64,000 bases of DNA from Ramlibacter pallidus (GTDB lineage: Bacteria; Pseudomonadota; Gammaproteobacteria; Burkholderiales; Burkholderiaceae_C): assembly GCF_015070875.1 (NCBI RefSeq), contig NZ_JADDIV010000001.1, positions 713,144 to 777,143 of the forward strand. Direction: 5' to 3'. The translations under genes and the position numbers were made by a program. Below, one piece after another: positions 54,101-63,395 of this stretch. Each line of letters opens with the position of its first letter. Within the stretch, counting starts at the first letter, position 1. The notes below the pieces were generated by a model. That model was not told the origin of the DNA. It saw only the letters and a program-made list of their open reading frames with translations, and did not search any database.

Positions 54101-54871
54101 ATGCGCCTCGCCTACGTCCCCGTCGAGGAAGCCATCGCCCGCCCCGGCCTGCGCATGGTCGTCGTGGGGGACATTCCCAGCCCATGGTCCGAGGCGGCGA
54201 AGGGCATCCTCCACGTCAAGGGCATCCCGTGGACGCCGGTGCGGCTCGCGTACGACAGCAAGGCGCTGAAAGAATGGACCGGCCAGCGCAGCGGCCCCGT
54301 CGCGATGTACGAGGACGAGCCGCCGCGCGCCGGCTGGGCCGAGATCCTGCTGCTGGCGGAGCGGCTCGCGCCTGCGATCCCGCTGCTGCCCGCTGACGCG
54401 GCCGACCGCGCGCTCGTCTTCGGGCTGGCGCACGAGATGCTGGGGGAGCAGGGGCTGGGCTGGACGCGCCGGCTGCAGCTGGTGGAAGCGGGCCTGCGCG
54501 GCGCCGGCGGCTTCCCGCCGGAGGTGGCGGCGTACATCGGCCGCAAGTACGGATGGCGCGCGCAGCCGGCGGACGCGCTCACCCGGCGCATCGTCGAAGT
54601 GCTGCAGATGCTGGCGGCGCGCCTGAAGGCGCAGCACGCAGCGGGCAGCCCGTACTACGTCGGCGACGCGCTCACCGCGGCGGACATCTACGGCGCGACC
54701 GTGCTGGCGCTGCTGCGTCCGCTGCCCGAGGAAAGCTGCCGCATGGACCCGGCCACGCGCGCGGTGTTCGAATACGTGGAACCCGACACCGATGCGGCGC
54801 TGGACGACGTCCTGCTGCGGCACCGCGACATGATGTACCAGCGGCACCTGGCCTTCCCCCTTTCGCTCTGA
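54101..54871 (+). CDS. Glutathione S-transferase-like protein
   Basis: A 256-residue protein with a thioredoxin-like N-terminal half (LRMVVVGDIPSPWSEAAKGILHVKGIPWTPV) and an all-helical C-terminal half (SPYYVGDALTAADIYGATVLALL) typical of GST folds. The serine in SPWSE sits where catalytic Ser/Cys lies in GSTs. The segment between the halves is divergent, so activity is uncertain. A TTG at 54077 overlapping the Bug stop is an alternative start. Confidence 0.75.
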   Translation: MRLAYVPVEEAIARPGLRMVVVGDIPSPWSEAAKGILHVKGIPWTPVRLAYDSKALKEWTGQRSGPVAMYEDEPPRAGWAEILLLAERLAPAIPLLPADAADRALVFGLAHEMLGEQGLGWTRRLQLVEAGLRGAGGFPPEVAAYIGRKYGWRAQPADALTRRIVEVLQMLAARLKAQHAAGSPYYVGDALTAADIYGATVLALLRPLPEESCRMDPATRAVFEYVEPDTDAALDDVLLRHRDMMYQRHLAFPLSL

Positions 54872-54904
54872 CACGCGGCGCGGCGCTGCGGCTACAGTGG
54901 CCGC

Positions 54905-55393
54905 ATGCCCGCGATCGAGATCCGCCCTGCCCGCGCCGGCGATGCCGCGCTGATCCTGCGCTTCATCCGCGAGCTCGCCGCCTACGAACGCGCGGAGCAC
55001 GAGGTGGTCGCCACCGAGTCCGACATCCGCGCGGCGCTGTCCGGCGACGGCCCCGCGCGGGGGCTGGTCTGCAGCGTGGACGGCGAGGAGGCGGGCTTTG
55101 CGCTGTACTTCTTCAACTACTCCACCTGGCAAGGCCGCAAGGGCCTCTACCTGGAGGACCTGTACCTCACCCCCGCGCACCGCAAGGTGGGCGCCGGCAA
55201 GGCGCTGCTGCAGCACCTGGCGCGCATCGCGGTGGCCGAGGGCTGCGGACGCTTCGAATGGAGCGTGCTCGACTGGAACGAGCCGGCGCTGCAGTTCTAC
55301 CGCTCCATCGGCGCCTGGCCCATGGATGAGTGGGTGCGCTACCGCCTGGCCGGCCCGGCGCTCGCCGCGTTCGCGGGCAGTGGGGATACCTAG
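54905..55393 (+). CDS. GNAT family N-acetyltransferase
   Basis: A 162-residue acetyltransferase: [50 protein letters not shown] and the acetyl-CoA loop [21 protein letters not shown]. The overall pattern, especially [23 protein letters not shown] text, resembles diamine (spermidine/thialysine) acetyltransferases. The true acceptor is not shown. It is followed by cysK after 62 bases. Confidence 0.9.
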   Translation: MPAIEIRPARAGDAALILRFIRELAAYERAEHEVVATESDIRAALSGDGPARGLVCSVDGEEAGFALYFFNYSTWQGRKGLYLEDLYLTPAHRKVGAGKALLQHLARIAVAEGCGRFEWSVLDWNEPALQFYRSIGAWPMDEWVRYRLAGPALAAFAGSGDT

Positions 55394-55455
55394 CCGCGCG
55401 CCACCACGCTCGCCCTGCCCTTGCATACACTGGCCGCGCACTGCCGGAGACGCAC

Positions 55456-56376
55456 ATGAAAGCCAACACCATCCTCGACACCGTGGGGCGCACCCCGCAC
55501 ATCCGCATCCAGCGCCTGTTCGGCGACGCGCACCAGGTCTGGGTCAAGTCCGAGCGCGCGAACCCCGGCGGCTCGATCAAGGACCGCATCGCGGTCGCCA
55601 TGGTCGAGGACGCGGAGCGCAGCGGGCGTCTGAAGCCCGGCGGCACCATCATCGAGCCGACCTCGGGCAATACCGGCATCGGGCTGGCGATGGTCGCCGC
55701 CGTCAAGGGCTACAAGCTCGTGCTCGTGATGCCCGACAGCATGTCGGTGGAGCGGCGCCGGCTGATGCTGGCGTACGGCGCCACCTTCGACCTCACACCG
55801 CGCGAGAAGGGCATGAAGGGCTCGATCGCGCGGGCGCAGGAGCTCGCCGCCCAGATCCCCGGCGCCTGGATCCCGCAGCAGTTCGAGAACGGCGCGAACG
55901 TGGCAGTGCACGAACGCACGACGGCGCGCGAGATCCTGGAGGACTTCCCGGAAGGCCTCGACTACCTGATCACGGGCGTGGGCACCGGCGGGCACATCAC
56001 GGCGTGCGCGAAGGTGCTCAAGCCGAAGTGGCCGCAGCTGAAGGTCTTTGCCGTGGAGCCGGTCGCATCGCCGGTGCTCTCCGGCGGCCAGCCCTCGCCG
56101 CACCCGATCCAGGGCATAGGCGCGGGCTTCATCCCGAAGATCATGGACACCTCGCTGCTCGACGGCGTGATCCAGGTGGACGCCGAGCCGGCGCGCGAGA
56201 TGGCACGGCGTGCCGCGCGCGAGGAAGGCCTGCTGGTCGGGATCTCGTCGGGCGCGACGCTCGCGGCCATCGCGCAGAAGCTCAAGGAGCTGCCCGCGGG
56301 GGCGCGGGTGCTCGGCTTCAACTACGACACCGGCGAGCGTTACCTGTCGGTCGAGGGCCTGTTCCCGAACGCTTGA
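55456..56376 (+). CDS. cysK: Cysteine synthase A (O-acetylserine sulfhydrylase)
   Basis: A 306-residue PLP enzyme making cysteine from O-acetylserine and sulfide. The PLP lysine lies in [11 protein letters not shown], the substrate loop is [11 protein letters not shown], and the phosphate-binding glycines are [23 protein letters not shown] is the C-terminal serine contact. Length is normal; CysM is the alternative. It lies 13 kb from the ssu operon but is on the same sulfur pathway. Confidence 0.92.
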   Translation: MKANTILDTVGRTPHIRIQRLFGDAHQVWVKSERANPGGSIKDRIAVAMVEDAERSGRLKPGGTIIEPTSGNTGIGLAMVAAVKGYKLVLVMPDSMSVERRRLMLAYGATFDLTPREKGMKGSIARAQELAAQIPGAWIPQQFENGANVAVHERTTAREILEDFPEGLDYLITGVGTGGHITACAKVLKPKWPQLKVFAVEPVASPVLSGGQPSPHPIQGIGAGFIPKIMDTSLLDGVIQVDAEPAREMARRAAREEGLLVGISSGATLAAIAQKLKELPAGARVLGFNYDTGERYLSVEGLFPNA

Positions 56377-56379
56377 GGG

Positions 56380-57357
56380 TCAGGTGGTCTTGACCACGTA
56401 ACGGCCCCGCACCTGTCCGGCCATCAGCTTCTGCGCGGCTTCCACGGCCTGCGACAACGGGATCTCGGTGGTCATCGCCTCCAGCAGCTGCGGGTCGAGG
56501 TCGCGTGCCAGGCGCGACCACGCCTGCTCGCGCAGCGCCATGGGCGCCATCACGCTGTCGACGCCCAGCAGCGCGATGCCGCGCAGGATGAAGGGCGCGA
56601 CGGTCGCCGGGAAATCCAGGCCCTGCGCGAGGCCGCAGGCCGCGATCGCACCGCCGTAGCGCGTCTGCGCGCAGGCGTTGGCCAGCGTGTGGCTGCCCAC
56701 CGCGTCGACCACCGCGCTCCAGCGCTCCTTCTGCAGTGGCTTGCCGGGCGCGGCGAGTTCGGCGCGGTCGATCACGTTCGCGGCGCCGAGTTGCTTCAGG
56801 TAGTCCGCTTCGGCCGTCTTGCCGGTGGCGGCCACCACGCGGTGCCCCAGCTTCGCCAGCAATGCCACCGCCACGGAGCCGACGCCGCCGGTGGCTCCAG
56901 TCACCAGGACCTCGCCATCGCCGGACCGCACGCCGTGGCGTTCGAGCGCCAGCACGCACAGCATCGCCGTGTAGCCGGCGGTCCCGATCGCCATCGCCTG
57001 CCGCGCGCTGAAGGCCTGCGGCCGCCGCAGCAGCCACTCACCCTTCAGTCGCGCCTTTCCGGCGAGGCATCCCTTGTGTGTCTCGCCCACGCCGAAGCCA
57101 TTGAGCACGACCGCATCGCCCGTCTTCCAGAGCGGTGAGCTGCTTTCCAGCACGGTGCCGGAGCCGTCGATGCCCGCCACCATCGGCCAGCTGCGCACCA
57201 CGGGCGACTTGTTGGTGATGGCCAGGCCATCCTTGTAGTTGAGGGTGGAGTACTCCACCGCCACCGTGACGTCGCCTTCGGGAAGGAAGGCCTCGTCCAC
57301 ATCGCGCACCGCCGCCGTGAAGGCGGGCTCCTTCTCGAGCACCAGGGCCTGGAACAT
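56380..57357 (-). CDS. acuI: Acrylyl-CoA reductase-like MDR oxidoreductase (AcuI/YhdH)
   Basis: A 325-residue zinc-free medium-chain reductase. VEYSTLNYKDGLAITNKSPV, WPMVAGIDGSGTVLESS and NGFGVGETHKG mark the AcuI/YhdH group, which reduces acryloyl-CoA to propionyl-CoA with NADPH. The nucleotide site is VLVTGATGGVGSVAVALLAK. It is convergent with cysK (3-base gap). It could also act on related enoyl or quinone substrates. Confidence 0.9.
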   Translation of the reverse strand: MFQALVLEKEPAFTAAVRDVDEAFLPEGDVTVAVEYSTLNYKDGLAITNKSPVVRSWPMVAGIDGSGTVLESSSPLWKTGDAVVLNGFGVGETHKGCLAGKARLKGEWLLRRPQAFSARQAMAIGTAGYTAMLCVLALERHGVRSGDGEVLVTGATGGVGSVAVALLAKLGHRVVAATGKTAEADYLKQLGAANVIDRAELAAPGKPLQKERWSAVVDAVGSHTLANACAQTRYGGAIAACGLAQGLDFPATVAPFILRGIALLGVDSVMAPMALREQAWSRLARDLDPQLLEAMTTEIPLSQAVEAAQKLMAGQVRGRYVVKTT

Positions 57358-57377
57358 CGCGTGTCTCCTTCGTCTTG

Positions 57378-57932
57378 CTATGCGGCCTGCCGCCGCAGCA
57401 CCTTCACCAGCTGGCTGCTGGTGTTGCGCAGGCGTTGCGCCAGCAGCTGCGTGAGCTTCACCAGCAGCTTGGCGCCCACTTCGGGCCGCACCTGCACCAG
57501 CCGCGCCACCGCGCCACGGTCCAGCACCGCCGCCTCGACCTCGCTCAGCGCCCAGCAGCTCGCGTAACGCGGCTCGCCGTCGAACATCGACATCTCGCCC
57601 AGCACCGCGCCCGTGCGCAACACCGCCAGCCGCGTGTTGTCGCCGCGGACCTCGCGTTCGGCTTCCGGCCCGACGCGCTTGCCCACGTCCACCGTGCCGC
57701 GCAGCAGCAGCATCATCCAGTCGTCGGCGGCGCCCTCGACGATCAGCATCTGGCCCGGCTTGGCACGCACGTGCAGCATCAGCGCACCGAGCGCGTCGAC
57801 TTCGGCGGCCGCGAAGTCCTGCAGCAGCACGCTGTGCTCCACCAGCCCTTGCCATTGCGACAGGCGCTCGCAGTGGCCCAGCACCTCGAGGCCGGCGGCC
57901 TGCATGCGTTCCTCGAGGGTGCCGCTGTGCAT
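57378..57932 (-). CDS. Cyclic nucleotide-binding domain protein
   Basis: A 184-residue protein with one cNMP-binding barrel: KPGQMLIVEGAADDWMMLLLRGTVDVGKRVG, then TGAVLGEMSMFDGEPRYASCWA. There is no DNA-binding domain. The GEMSMFDGEPR region fits the phosphate-binding cassette, though R/T positions need checking. It is downstream of an Mla-type operon on the same strand, 7 bases after the auxiliary lipoprotein, so it may tune that system. Confidence 0.85.
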   Translation of the reverse strand: MHSGTLEERMQAAGLEVLGHCERLSQWQGLVEHSVLLQDFAAAEVDALGALMLHVRAKPGQMLIVEGAADDWMMLLLRGTVDVGKRVGPEAEREVRGDNTRLAVLRTGAVLGEMSMFDGEPRYASCWALSEVEAAVLDRGAVARLVQVRPEVGAKLLVKLTQLLAQRLRNTSSQLVKVLRRQAA

Positions 57933-57939
57933 GGCGCGC

Positions 57940-58563
57940 TCAGCGTCCGCGCAACCACGCGGCGAGTTCCTGCGCCAGGGCGTCGGAGGCCGCGGCCATC
58001 GCCCGCACGCCGCCCGCTGCATCGGGCGTGGGCGCGGGCCGCTCGACCTGGAAACTGCGCTGCGCCACCAGCCGCTCGCCGCCCCCGGTGCTTTCCAGCA
58101 GCGTGCAGCGCACGCGCACCACGCCGCGGCTGGCCGTCGGCGAATCGAACACCTGGCTGAATTCCTCCAGCTCCACGCGCAGCACCGGCGGCGGCGTTGC
58201 GCCGCGGCGCGTGAGCGCTGCGGATGCCGCGGAATCCAGCACGGGCCGGTCGCGGCCCAGCACGTCGCGCAGGCGCTGGCGCAGCAGCTCGCCCGGCTCC
58301 GCCGACCAGCGCGCGAAGGCATAGGGCCGCAGCCGGTTCACGTCCTCGTAGGCCAGGCGATACAGCAGCGCCGAGGTTTCGAGGATGCCGGTGACCTGCA
58401 CGTCGGGCAGCTGCAGCGGCAAGCCGGTGGCCGCACCCGACACGGGCGTCGTGGTCGCCGGCCCGAAGTCGTACATGGTCTGCTCCGTCGGCTTGTCCGG
58501 CAGCGACTGGCAGCCGGCCACGGCCATCGCAGCGGCGAGCAGGGTGAGGCGCAGCGCGTTCAC
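57940..58563 (-). CDS. ABC-type transport auxiliary lipoprotein
   Basis: A 207-residue lipoprotein with lipobox AVAGC after a short signal. The mature region VQVTGILETSALLYRLAYEDVNRLRPYAFARWSAEPGELLRQRL fits the auxiliary lipoprotein (PqiC-like) family that works with MCE transporters at the outer membrane. Its start overlaps the MlaD-like stop by 4 bases. Its role is inferred from that coupling. Confidence 0.88.
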   Translation of the reverse strand: MNALRLTLLAAAMAVAGCQSLPDKPTEQTMYDFGPATTTPVSGAATGLPLQLPDVQVTGILETSALLYRLAYEDVNRLRPYAFARWSAEPGELLRQRLRDVLGRDRPVLDSAASAALTRRGATPPPVLRVELEEFSQVFDSPTASRGVVRVRCTLLESTGGGERLVAQRSFQVERPAPTPDAAGGVRAMAAASDALAQELAAWLRGR

Positions 58564-59516
58564 CGGCGCACCCCCGGCGCGCGGAAGCCCGGCTCACCGG
58601 GGCCCGGAGAGATGCCGCCCTCGCCGTAGATCAGCATCTGCGGGTTGTCCAGCAGTTCGGTGAAGGCGCGGTCGACGGTGCGCATGGTGCGGTTGGTGGT
58701 GTCCATCGCGCGGTTGAAGCGCGGCAGGGCGGTGGCGTTCAGGTTCTCGGCAGCGGCAGCGAAGGCATCGGTGCCCTCGCCGACGCGGTCCAGCGCGCCG
58801 CCCGGGCCATTGAGGCGCTGCGCGGTCAGGCTGAACTGGTTGGCGGCGGCACCCACCTGATCGGCGGCGCGCTGCGCGCTCTTCATCGTGACGGTCACTT
58901 CGGCGATCGCCGGGTCGATGCGTTGCGTGACCGTGTGGTCGATGCGCTTCGCGAGCTGGCTGGTGCTGCCGGCGGCCTCGCCGATGTTGTCCAGGGCGGT
59001 CGCCAGGCGGCGCTGGTTCTCGTCGCTCAGGAGCTTGTTGACGCGCTCGGCGACCTGCTGCACCTGGTCGATGATGACCTCGCCCTTCTCCTCCAGGCGC
59101 GACAGCAGGCCGGGACGCAGCGGGATGCGCGGCGGGACTTCGTCGTTCGGGGCCAGGCGCGGTGCCGGCTTGCCGTCGTCGGCCAGCTGGATGAAGGCCA
59201 GCCCGGTCACGCCCTGGTAGCTGAGGGTCGCGAAGGTGTCGCGGGTGAGCGGCGTGTCGCGGTCGATCTCCATGCGCACCAGCACGCTGCCCTGCGCCTT
59301 GGGATCGAAGCCGATGCCGGACACCTTGCCGACGTCGACGCCGCGAAAGCGCACCGGCGCCTGCTCCTGCAGGCCGGTGACGGTTTCCTTCGTCGAGATC
59401 TCGTAGGTGTCGCGCACGCCGGTGTCGCGCGTCAGCCAGGCGGCCAGCGCCAGCACCAGGGCCGTGATCAGCGCGACGAAGATGCCGGCGGCCAGGGCAT
59501 GGGACTTGTTTTCCAT
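58560..59516 (-). CDS. MlaD-family MCE domain protein
   Basis: A 318-residue protein anchored by an N-terminal helix (AAGIFVALITALVLALAAWL). The MCE domain lies at about residues 35-115 (VRFRGVDVGKVSGIGFDP, VRMEIDRDTPL), with a long helical C-terminal region (DQVQQVAERVNKLLSDENQRRLATALDNI). It would bind lipids in the periplasm and form a ring or tunnel with the permease. It lies within an operon of MlaE- and MlaF-type genes. Confidence 0.92.
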   Translation of the reverse strand: MENKSHALAAGIFVALITALVLALAAWLTRDTGVRDTYEISTKETVTGLQEQAPVRFRGVDVGKVSGIGFDPKAQGSVLVRMEIDRDTPLTRDTFATLSYQGVTGLAFIQLADDGKPAPRLAPNDEVPPRIPLRPGLLSRLEEKGEVIIDQVQQVAERVNKLLSDENQRRLATALDNIGEAAGSTSQLAKRIDHTVTQRIDPAIAEVTVTMKSAQRAADQVGAAANQFSLTAQRLNGPGGALDRVGEGTDAFAAAAENLNATALPRFNRAMDTTNRTMRTVDRAFTELLDNPQMLIYGEGGISPGPGEPGFRAPGVRR

Positions 59517-59534
59517 GTGGTGTTTGTACCCTCT

Positions 59535-60353
59535 CTAGATCGCGAAGGGATATTCACGGAGCAGCTCCATTGCGCGCTGCCCCCGCTCGCCGAGGAAGAA
59601 GTCCTCGATGAAGGGATGGCGGAAGGCGATGACCTCCCGCGGCTTGTCGTTGACGATCACGCGCTGGTCGGCCAGCACCGCGATGCGCGTGGACAGTTCG
59701 AACAGCGTGTCCAGGTCGTGCGTGACCATGATCACGGTCAGCTGCAGGTCGCGGTGCAGCGAGCGCAGCAGGTTGACGAAGCCGTCGGAGCTGTCCGGGT
59801 CCAGCCCGGCGGTGGGCTCGTCGAGCAGCAGCAGCGGCGGGTCCATGATGAGGGCGCGCGCCAGCGCCGCGCGCTTGACCATGCCACCCGACAGCTCGGA
59901 CGGCATCTTGTCGGCGTCGCCCGGCTTCAGTCCCACCATCTGCAGCTTGACCATCGCGGCTTCGAGGACCACCCGCGACGGCAGCGTCTTGAGCTCGCGC
60001 AGCGGGAAGGCGATGTTCTCCAGCACGGTGAACGCGGAGAACAGCGCGCCGTGCTGGAACAGCATGCCCACGCGGCTGGAGGCACCGCGGCGCGACAGCG
60101 CCTGCAACGGCTGCCCCATCAGCCGCACTTCGCCGGCGGCGGGCTGCTCCAGGCCGAGGATCTGCCGCAGCAGCACGGTCTTGCCCGAGCCGGAGCCGCC
60201 CACGATGGACTGCACCTCGCCGGGCCGCACGGTGAGGTCGAGGTCCTTGTGGATCACCACGCGCCGGTCCGGCATGTCGAAGGCGGACCACAGCTTGCGG
60301 ATGTCGACCACGGGTTCGTCGGGCCGCACGACCGGCACGGCAGCTTCCCCCAT
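59535..60353 (-). CDS. MlaF-type ABC transporter ATP-binding protein
   Basis: A 272-residue ATPase: Walker A VGGSGSGKT, MLFQHGALFSAFTVLENI, signature LSGGMVKR and Walker B LLLLDEPTAGLDPDSS. The QHGALFS and GGMVKR segments are typical of MlaF. ATG shares one base with the permease stop (TGATG). It powers lipid movement with the MlaE-like permease. Confidence 0.94.
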   Translation of the reverse strand: MGEAAVPVVRPDEPVVDIRKLWSAFDMPDRRVVIHKDLDLTVRPGEVQSIVGGSGSGKTVLLRQILGLEQPAAGEVRLMGQPLQALSRRGASSRVGMLFQHGALFSAFTVLENIAFPLRELKTLPSRVVLEAAMVKLQMVGLKPGDADKMPSELSGGMVKRAALARALIMDPPLLLLDEPTAGLDPDSSDGFVNLLRSLHRDLQLTVIMVTHDLDTLFELSTRIAVLADQRVIVNDKPREVIAFRHPFIEDFFLGERGQRAMELLREYPFAI

Positions 60354-61468
60354 CACATGCCCACCTGGCTGAACAGGATCGCGAACAGCGCGTCCACCAG
60401 GATCACGACCGTGATCGCCGTGACCACGGAAGCGGTGGTGCCCTGCCCCAGGCTCTGCGTGTTCGGCTGCACGCGCAGGCCGAAATGGCAGCCGATCAGC
60501 GCGATGAGGATGCCGAACACCACCGACTTGCTCATGCCGAGGACCAGGTTGGGCAGGCTCACCGCACCGGGCAAGGCGTTGAGGAAGAAGGTGGGGCTGA
60601 TGCCCAGCGACAGGTCGGCGGCGACCATGCCGCCGGCGAGGCCCGCGACCGTGGTCCAGCCGGCGATCAGGGGCATGGCGATGGACAGCGCCATGGCGCG
60701 AGGCATCACCAGCCGGTAGGTGTGCGAGATGCCCATCACGCGCATGGCATCGAGTTCGTCGGTCACGCGCATCACGCCGATCTGCGCCGTGATCGCGGAA
60801 CCGGAGCGGCCGGCGATCAGGATCGCGGCGAGCATCGGGCCGAGCTCGCGCACCAGCGCGATGCCGAGGATGTCGACGATGTACGCGTCGGCGCCGAACT
60901 GCCGCAGCTGCTGCGCGGTGAGATAGGCCAGCACCACGCCGATCAGGCTGCCGACCAGCGCGGTGATCGGCAAGGCGGTCGCGCCGATGCGATACAGGTG
61001 CCCCGAGAAGTCGCGCCACGGCCCATGGTGCGGCGCCCGGGCCAGTTCGCGCAGGTCCAGCGTGAGCTGGCCCACCAGGCGCAGGAAGCCCCCCAGGTTG
61101 GCCATGAAGCGCAGCAGGGCCGCGCCGAAGCCGAGGTAAAGCGTCCACAGGCTGCCGCGCGGTCGTGCCGGCCGCTGGCTGGTGAACTGCGCGACGCGCT
61201 CGAGGATGGTGCGCTGCGTCGGCAGCAACTCCACGTTCTCGGGCCAGCGCTGGCCCCAGTGGTCCCACAGCACCTGCGCGCCCACGTGGTCCAGGACGGC
61301 CGTGCGCAGGTCCCAGGGCCGGTGTGACTCCGCCGGAGGCAGGCGCTGCAGCAGTTCGCGGAACAGGCGCGGGCGGCCGAACTGCGCCGCCGTCCACTCG
61401 CCCAGCAGGCGGACGGCGTGGCCGGGCGGCGCGGGCGCTTGTTCGAAGCGGGGCGTGGCGTCGGTCAT
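60353..61468 (-). CDS. MlaE-type permease with N-terminal STAS-like domain
   Basis: A 371-residue permease. The first 110 residues (to about LLPTQRTILERV) are soluble and resemble a STAS (MlaB-like) domain. The membrane part contains GATALPITALVGSLIGVVLAYLTAQQL, LVRELGPMLAAILIAGRSGSAITAQIGVMRVTDELDAMRVMG and IGCHFGLRVQPNTQSLGQGTTASVV, all classic MlaE motifs. It is first in the reverse-strand operon. The fusion removes the need for a separate mlaB gene. Confidence 0.93.
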   Translation of the reverse strand: MTDATPRFEQAPAPPGHAVRLLGEWTAAQFGRPRLFRELLQRLPPAESHRPWDLRTAVLDHVGAQVLWDHWGQRWPENVELLPTQRTILERVAQFTSQRPARPRGSLWTLYLGFGAALLRFMANLGGFLRLVGQLTLDLRELARAPHHGPWRDFSGHLYRIGATALPITALVGSLIGVVLAYLTAQQLRQFGADAYIVDILGIALVRELGPMLAAILIAGRSGSAITAQIGVMRVTDELDAMRVMGISHTYRLVMPRAMALSIAMPLIAGWTTVAGLAGGMVAADLSLGISPTFFLNALPGAVSLPNLVLGMSKSVVFGILIALIGCHFGLRVQPNTQSLGQGTTASVVTAITVVILVDALFAILFSQVGM

Positions 61469-61576
61469 GGGGCGGATTTCGGGGCCGCCCATCGTAACGG
61501 TTGAGCCTGCTGCTGTCGTGTAGGAGAAGGGGCCATGGCCGGCCGCGGCGGTATAACGGGCGCCAAGGAGACACCC

Positions 61577-63367
61577 ATGAGCAGCACGACGCCCGGCCGC
61601 ACGATCCGCATCGGCGGCGCCTCGGGTTTCTGGGGCGACAGCAGCGTGGGCGCGCCCCAGCTGGTGAGCGAGCGCAACCTCGACTTCCTGGTGTTCGACT
61701 ATCTGGCCGAACTCACGATGTCGATCCTGGCGGCCGCGCGGGCCAGGGACCCCCAGATGGGGTATGCGACCGATTTCGTGGCGGTCACCATGAAATCGGT
61801 GTTGCACGACGTCGCCGCCAAGGGCATCCGCGTGATCAGCAACGCCGGTGGCGTGAACCCGCAGGCCTGCGCCCGCGCGCTGGAGGCGCTGGCCGCCGAG
61901 CAGGGCGTCCACCTGAAGATCGCCGTGGTCACCGGGGACGACGTGCTGCCGCTGCTGCCGCAATTGCGCGAACAGGGCGTGCGCGAGCTGCAGACGGGGG
62001 CGCCGCTGCCCGAACGCCTGCTCACCGCGAATGCCTACCTTGGCGCGCTGCCGATCCGGGCTGCGCTGGACGCGGGCGCCGACGTCGTCATCACCGGCCG
62101 CTGCGTCGACAGCGCGGTCACGCTGGGTGCCTTGATGCACGCCTTCGGCTGGGCAGCGGACGACTACGACCGGCTGGCGCAGGGCAGCCTGGCCGGCCAC
62201 ATCATCGAATGCGGTTGCCAGGCCACCGGCGGGCTGCACACCGACTGGGAATCCGTGCCCGGCTGGGCGCACATCGGCTACCCGGTCATCGAGTGCCAGG
62301 CCGACGGCAGCTTCGTCGTGACCAAGCCGGAGGGCACGGGGGGCCTCGTGAACCCCGCGGTGGTCGCCGAGCAGGTGCTCTACGAGATCGGCGATCCGCG
62401 CCGCTACCTGCTGCCGGACGTGACGTGCGACTTCACGGACGTACGGCTGGAGCCCCTGGGCACGCATCGGGTCGGCGTCACCGGCGCGCGGGGCCTGCCG
62501 CCCGGCCCCGCGTACAAGGTCTCGGCCACGTACATGGACGGCTACCGCTGCACCGCGCAGCTCACCGTGATCGGCGTGGACGCGGCGCGCAAGGCGCGGC
62601 GCACCGGCGAGGCGATCCTGGAGCGCACCCGTGCGCTGCTGGTGCAGAAGCGCTGGCTGCCGTTTTCCCGCACGAACATCGAGGTGCTCGGTTCCGAGCA
62701 GGCATATTTCGGGCCGCAGGCACGCACGGCCGCCGTGCGCGAGGCCGTGCTGCAGGTCGCCGTGATGCATCCGCAGAAGGAGGCGCTGGAACTGTTCGCG
62801 CGGGAGATCGCGCCGGCCGGTACCAGCTGGTCACCGGGAACCACGGGCGCGGCCGGCCGGCCCAGCCCCGCGCCCGCCGTCCGCCAGTTCGCCTTCCTGG
62901 TCGAGAAGTCGCGGCTCGCACCGCAGGTGAACTTCGGCGACGCGGTGCTGCCGGTGACCGTGCCCGCCGGCCAGTCGCCGGTGCCGCCGCCGGACCCGAC
63001 GCCGGCGGTGGATGAGCAGATGCCGGCCGGCGATCTCGTCGAAGTCCCGCTGGTGGAACTGGCCTGGGCCCGCAGCGGCGACAAGGGCGACCATTCCAAC
63101 ATCGGCGTCATCGCGCGCCGCCCCGAGTGGCTGCCCTGGCTGCGGGCGCAGGTCACGGAGCAGCGGGTGAAGGCCTGGCTGTCGCACCTGGTCGCCGGCC
63201 AGGTCACGCGCTACGACCTGCCGGGCCTGAACGCGATGAACTTCCTCTGCACCGAGGCGCTGGACGGCGGCGGCATGGCCTCCCTGCGCAACGACCCGCT
63301 GGGCAAGGGCATGGCGCAGATCCTCCTCGCCATGCCCGTCCAGGTGCCCCGCGACTGGCGGCGGTAG
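61577..63367 (+). CDS. atuA: Acyclic terpene utilization AtuA-like protein
   Basis: A 596-residue protein. The DUF1446 domain covers about residues 8-450: [50 protein letters not shown] and [15 protein letters not shown]-terminal ferredoxin-like domain ([25 protein letters not shown]) is fused; in some bacteria it is a separate small protein. AtuA is needed for citronellol/geraniol catabolism in Pseudomonas, but its reaction is not settled. AAGGAG precedes the ATG. It is divergent from the Mla cassette and followed by mmsA. Confidence 0.9.
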   Translation: MSSTTPGRTIRIGGASGFWGDSSVGAPQLVSERNLDFLVFDYLAELTMSILAAARARDPQMGYATDFVAVTMKSVLHDVAAKGIRVISNAGGVNPQACARALEALAAEQGVHLKIAVVTGDDVLPLLPQLREQGVRELQTGAPLPERLLTANAYLGALPIRAALDAGADVVITGRCVDSAVTLGALMHAFGWAADDYDRLAQGSLAGHIIECGCQATGGLHTDWESVPGWAHIGYPVIECQADGSFVVTKPEGTGGLVNPAVVAEQVLYEIGDPRRYLLPDVTCDFTDVRLEPLGTHRVGVTGARGLPPGPAYKVSATYMDGYRCTAQLTVIGVDAARKARRTGEAILERTRALLVQKRWLPFSRTNIEVLGSEQAYFGPQARTAAVREAVLQVAVMHPQKEALELFAREIAPAGTSWSPGTTGAAGRPSPAPAVRQFAFLVEKSRLAPQVNFGDAVLPVTVPAGQSPVPPPDPTPAVDEQMPAGDLVEVPLVELAWARSGDKGDHSNIGVIARRPEWLPWLRAQVTEQRVKAWLSHLVAGQVTRYDLPGLNAMNFLCTEALDGGGMASLRNDPLGKGMAQILLAMPVQVPRDWRR

Positions 63368-63395
63368 ACTGCCGTTTCATCCCGGAGCATTTGCC

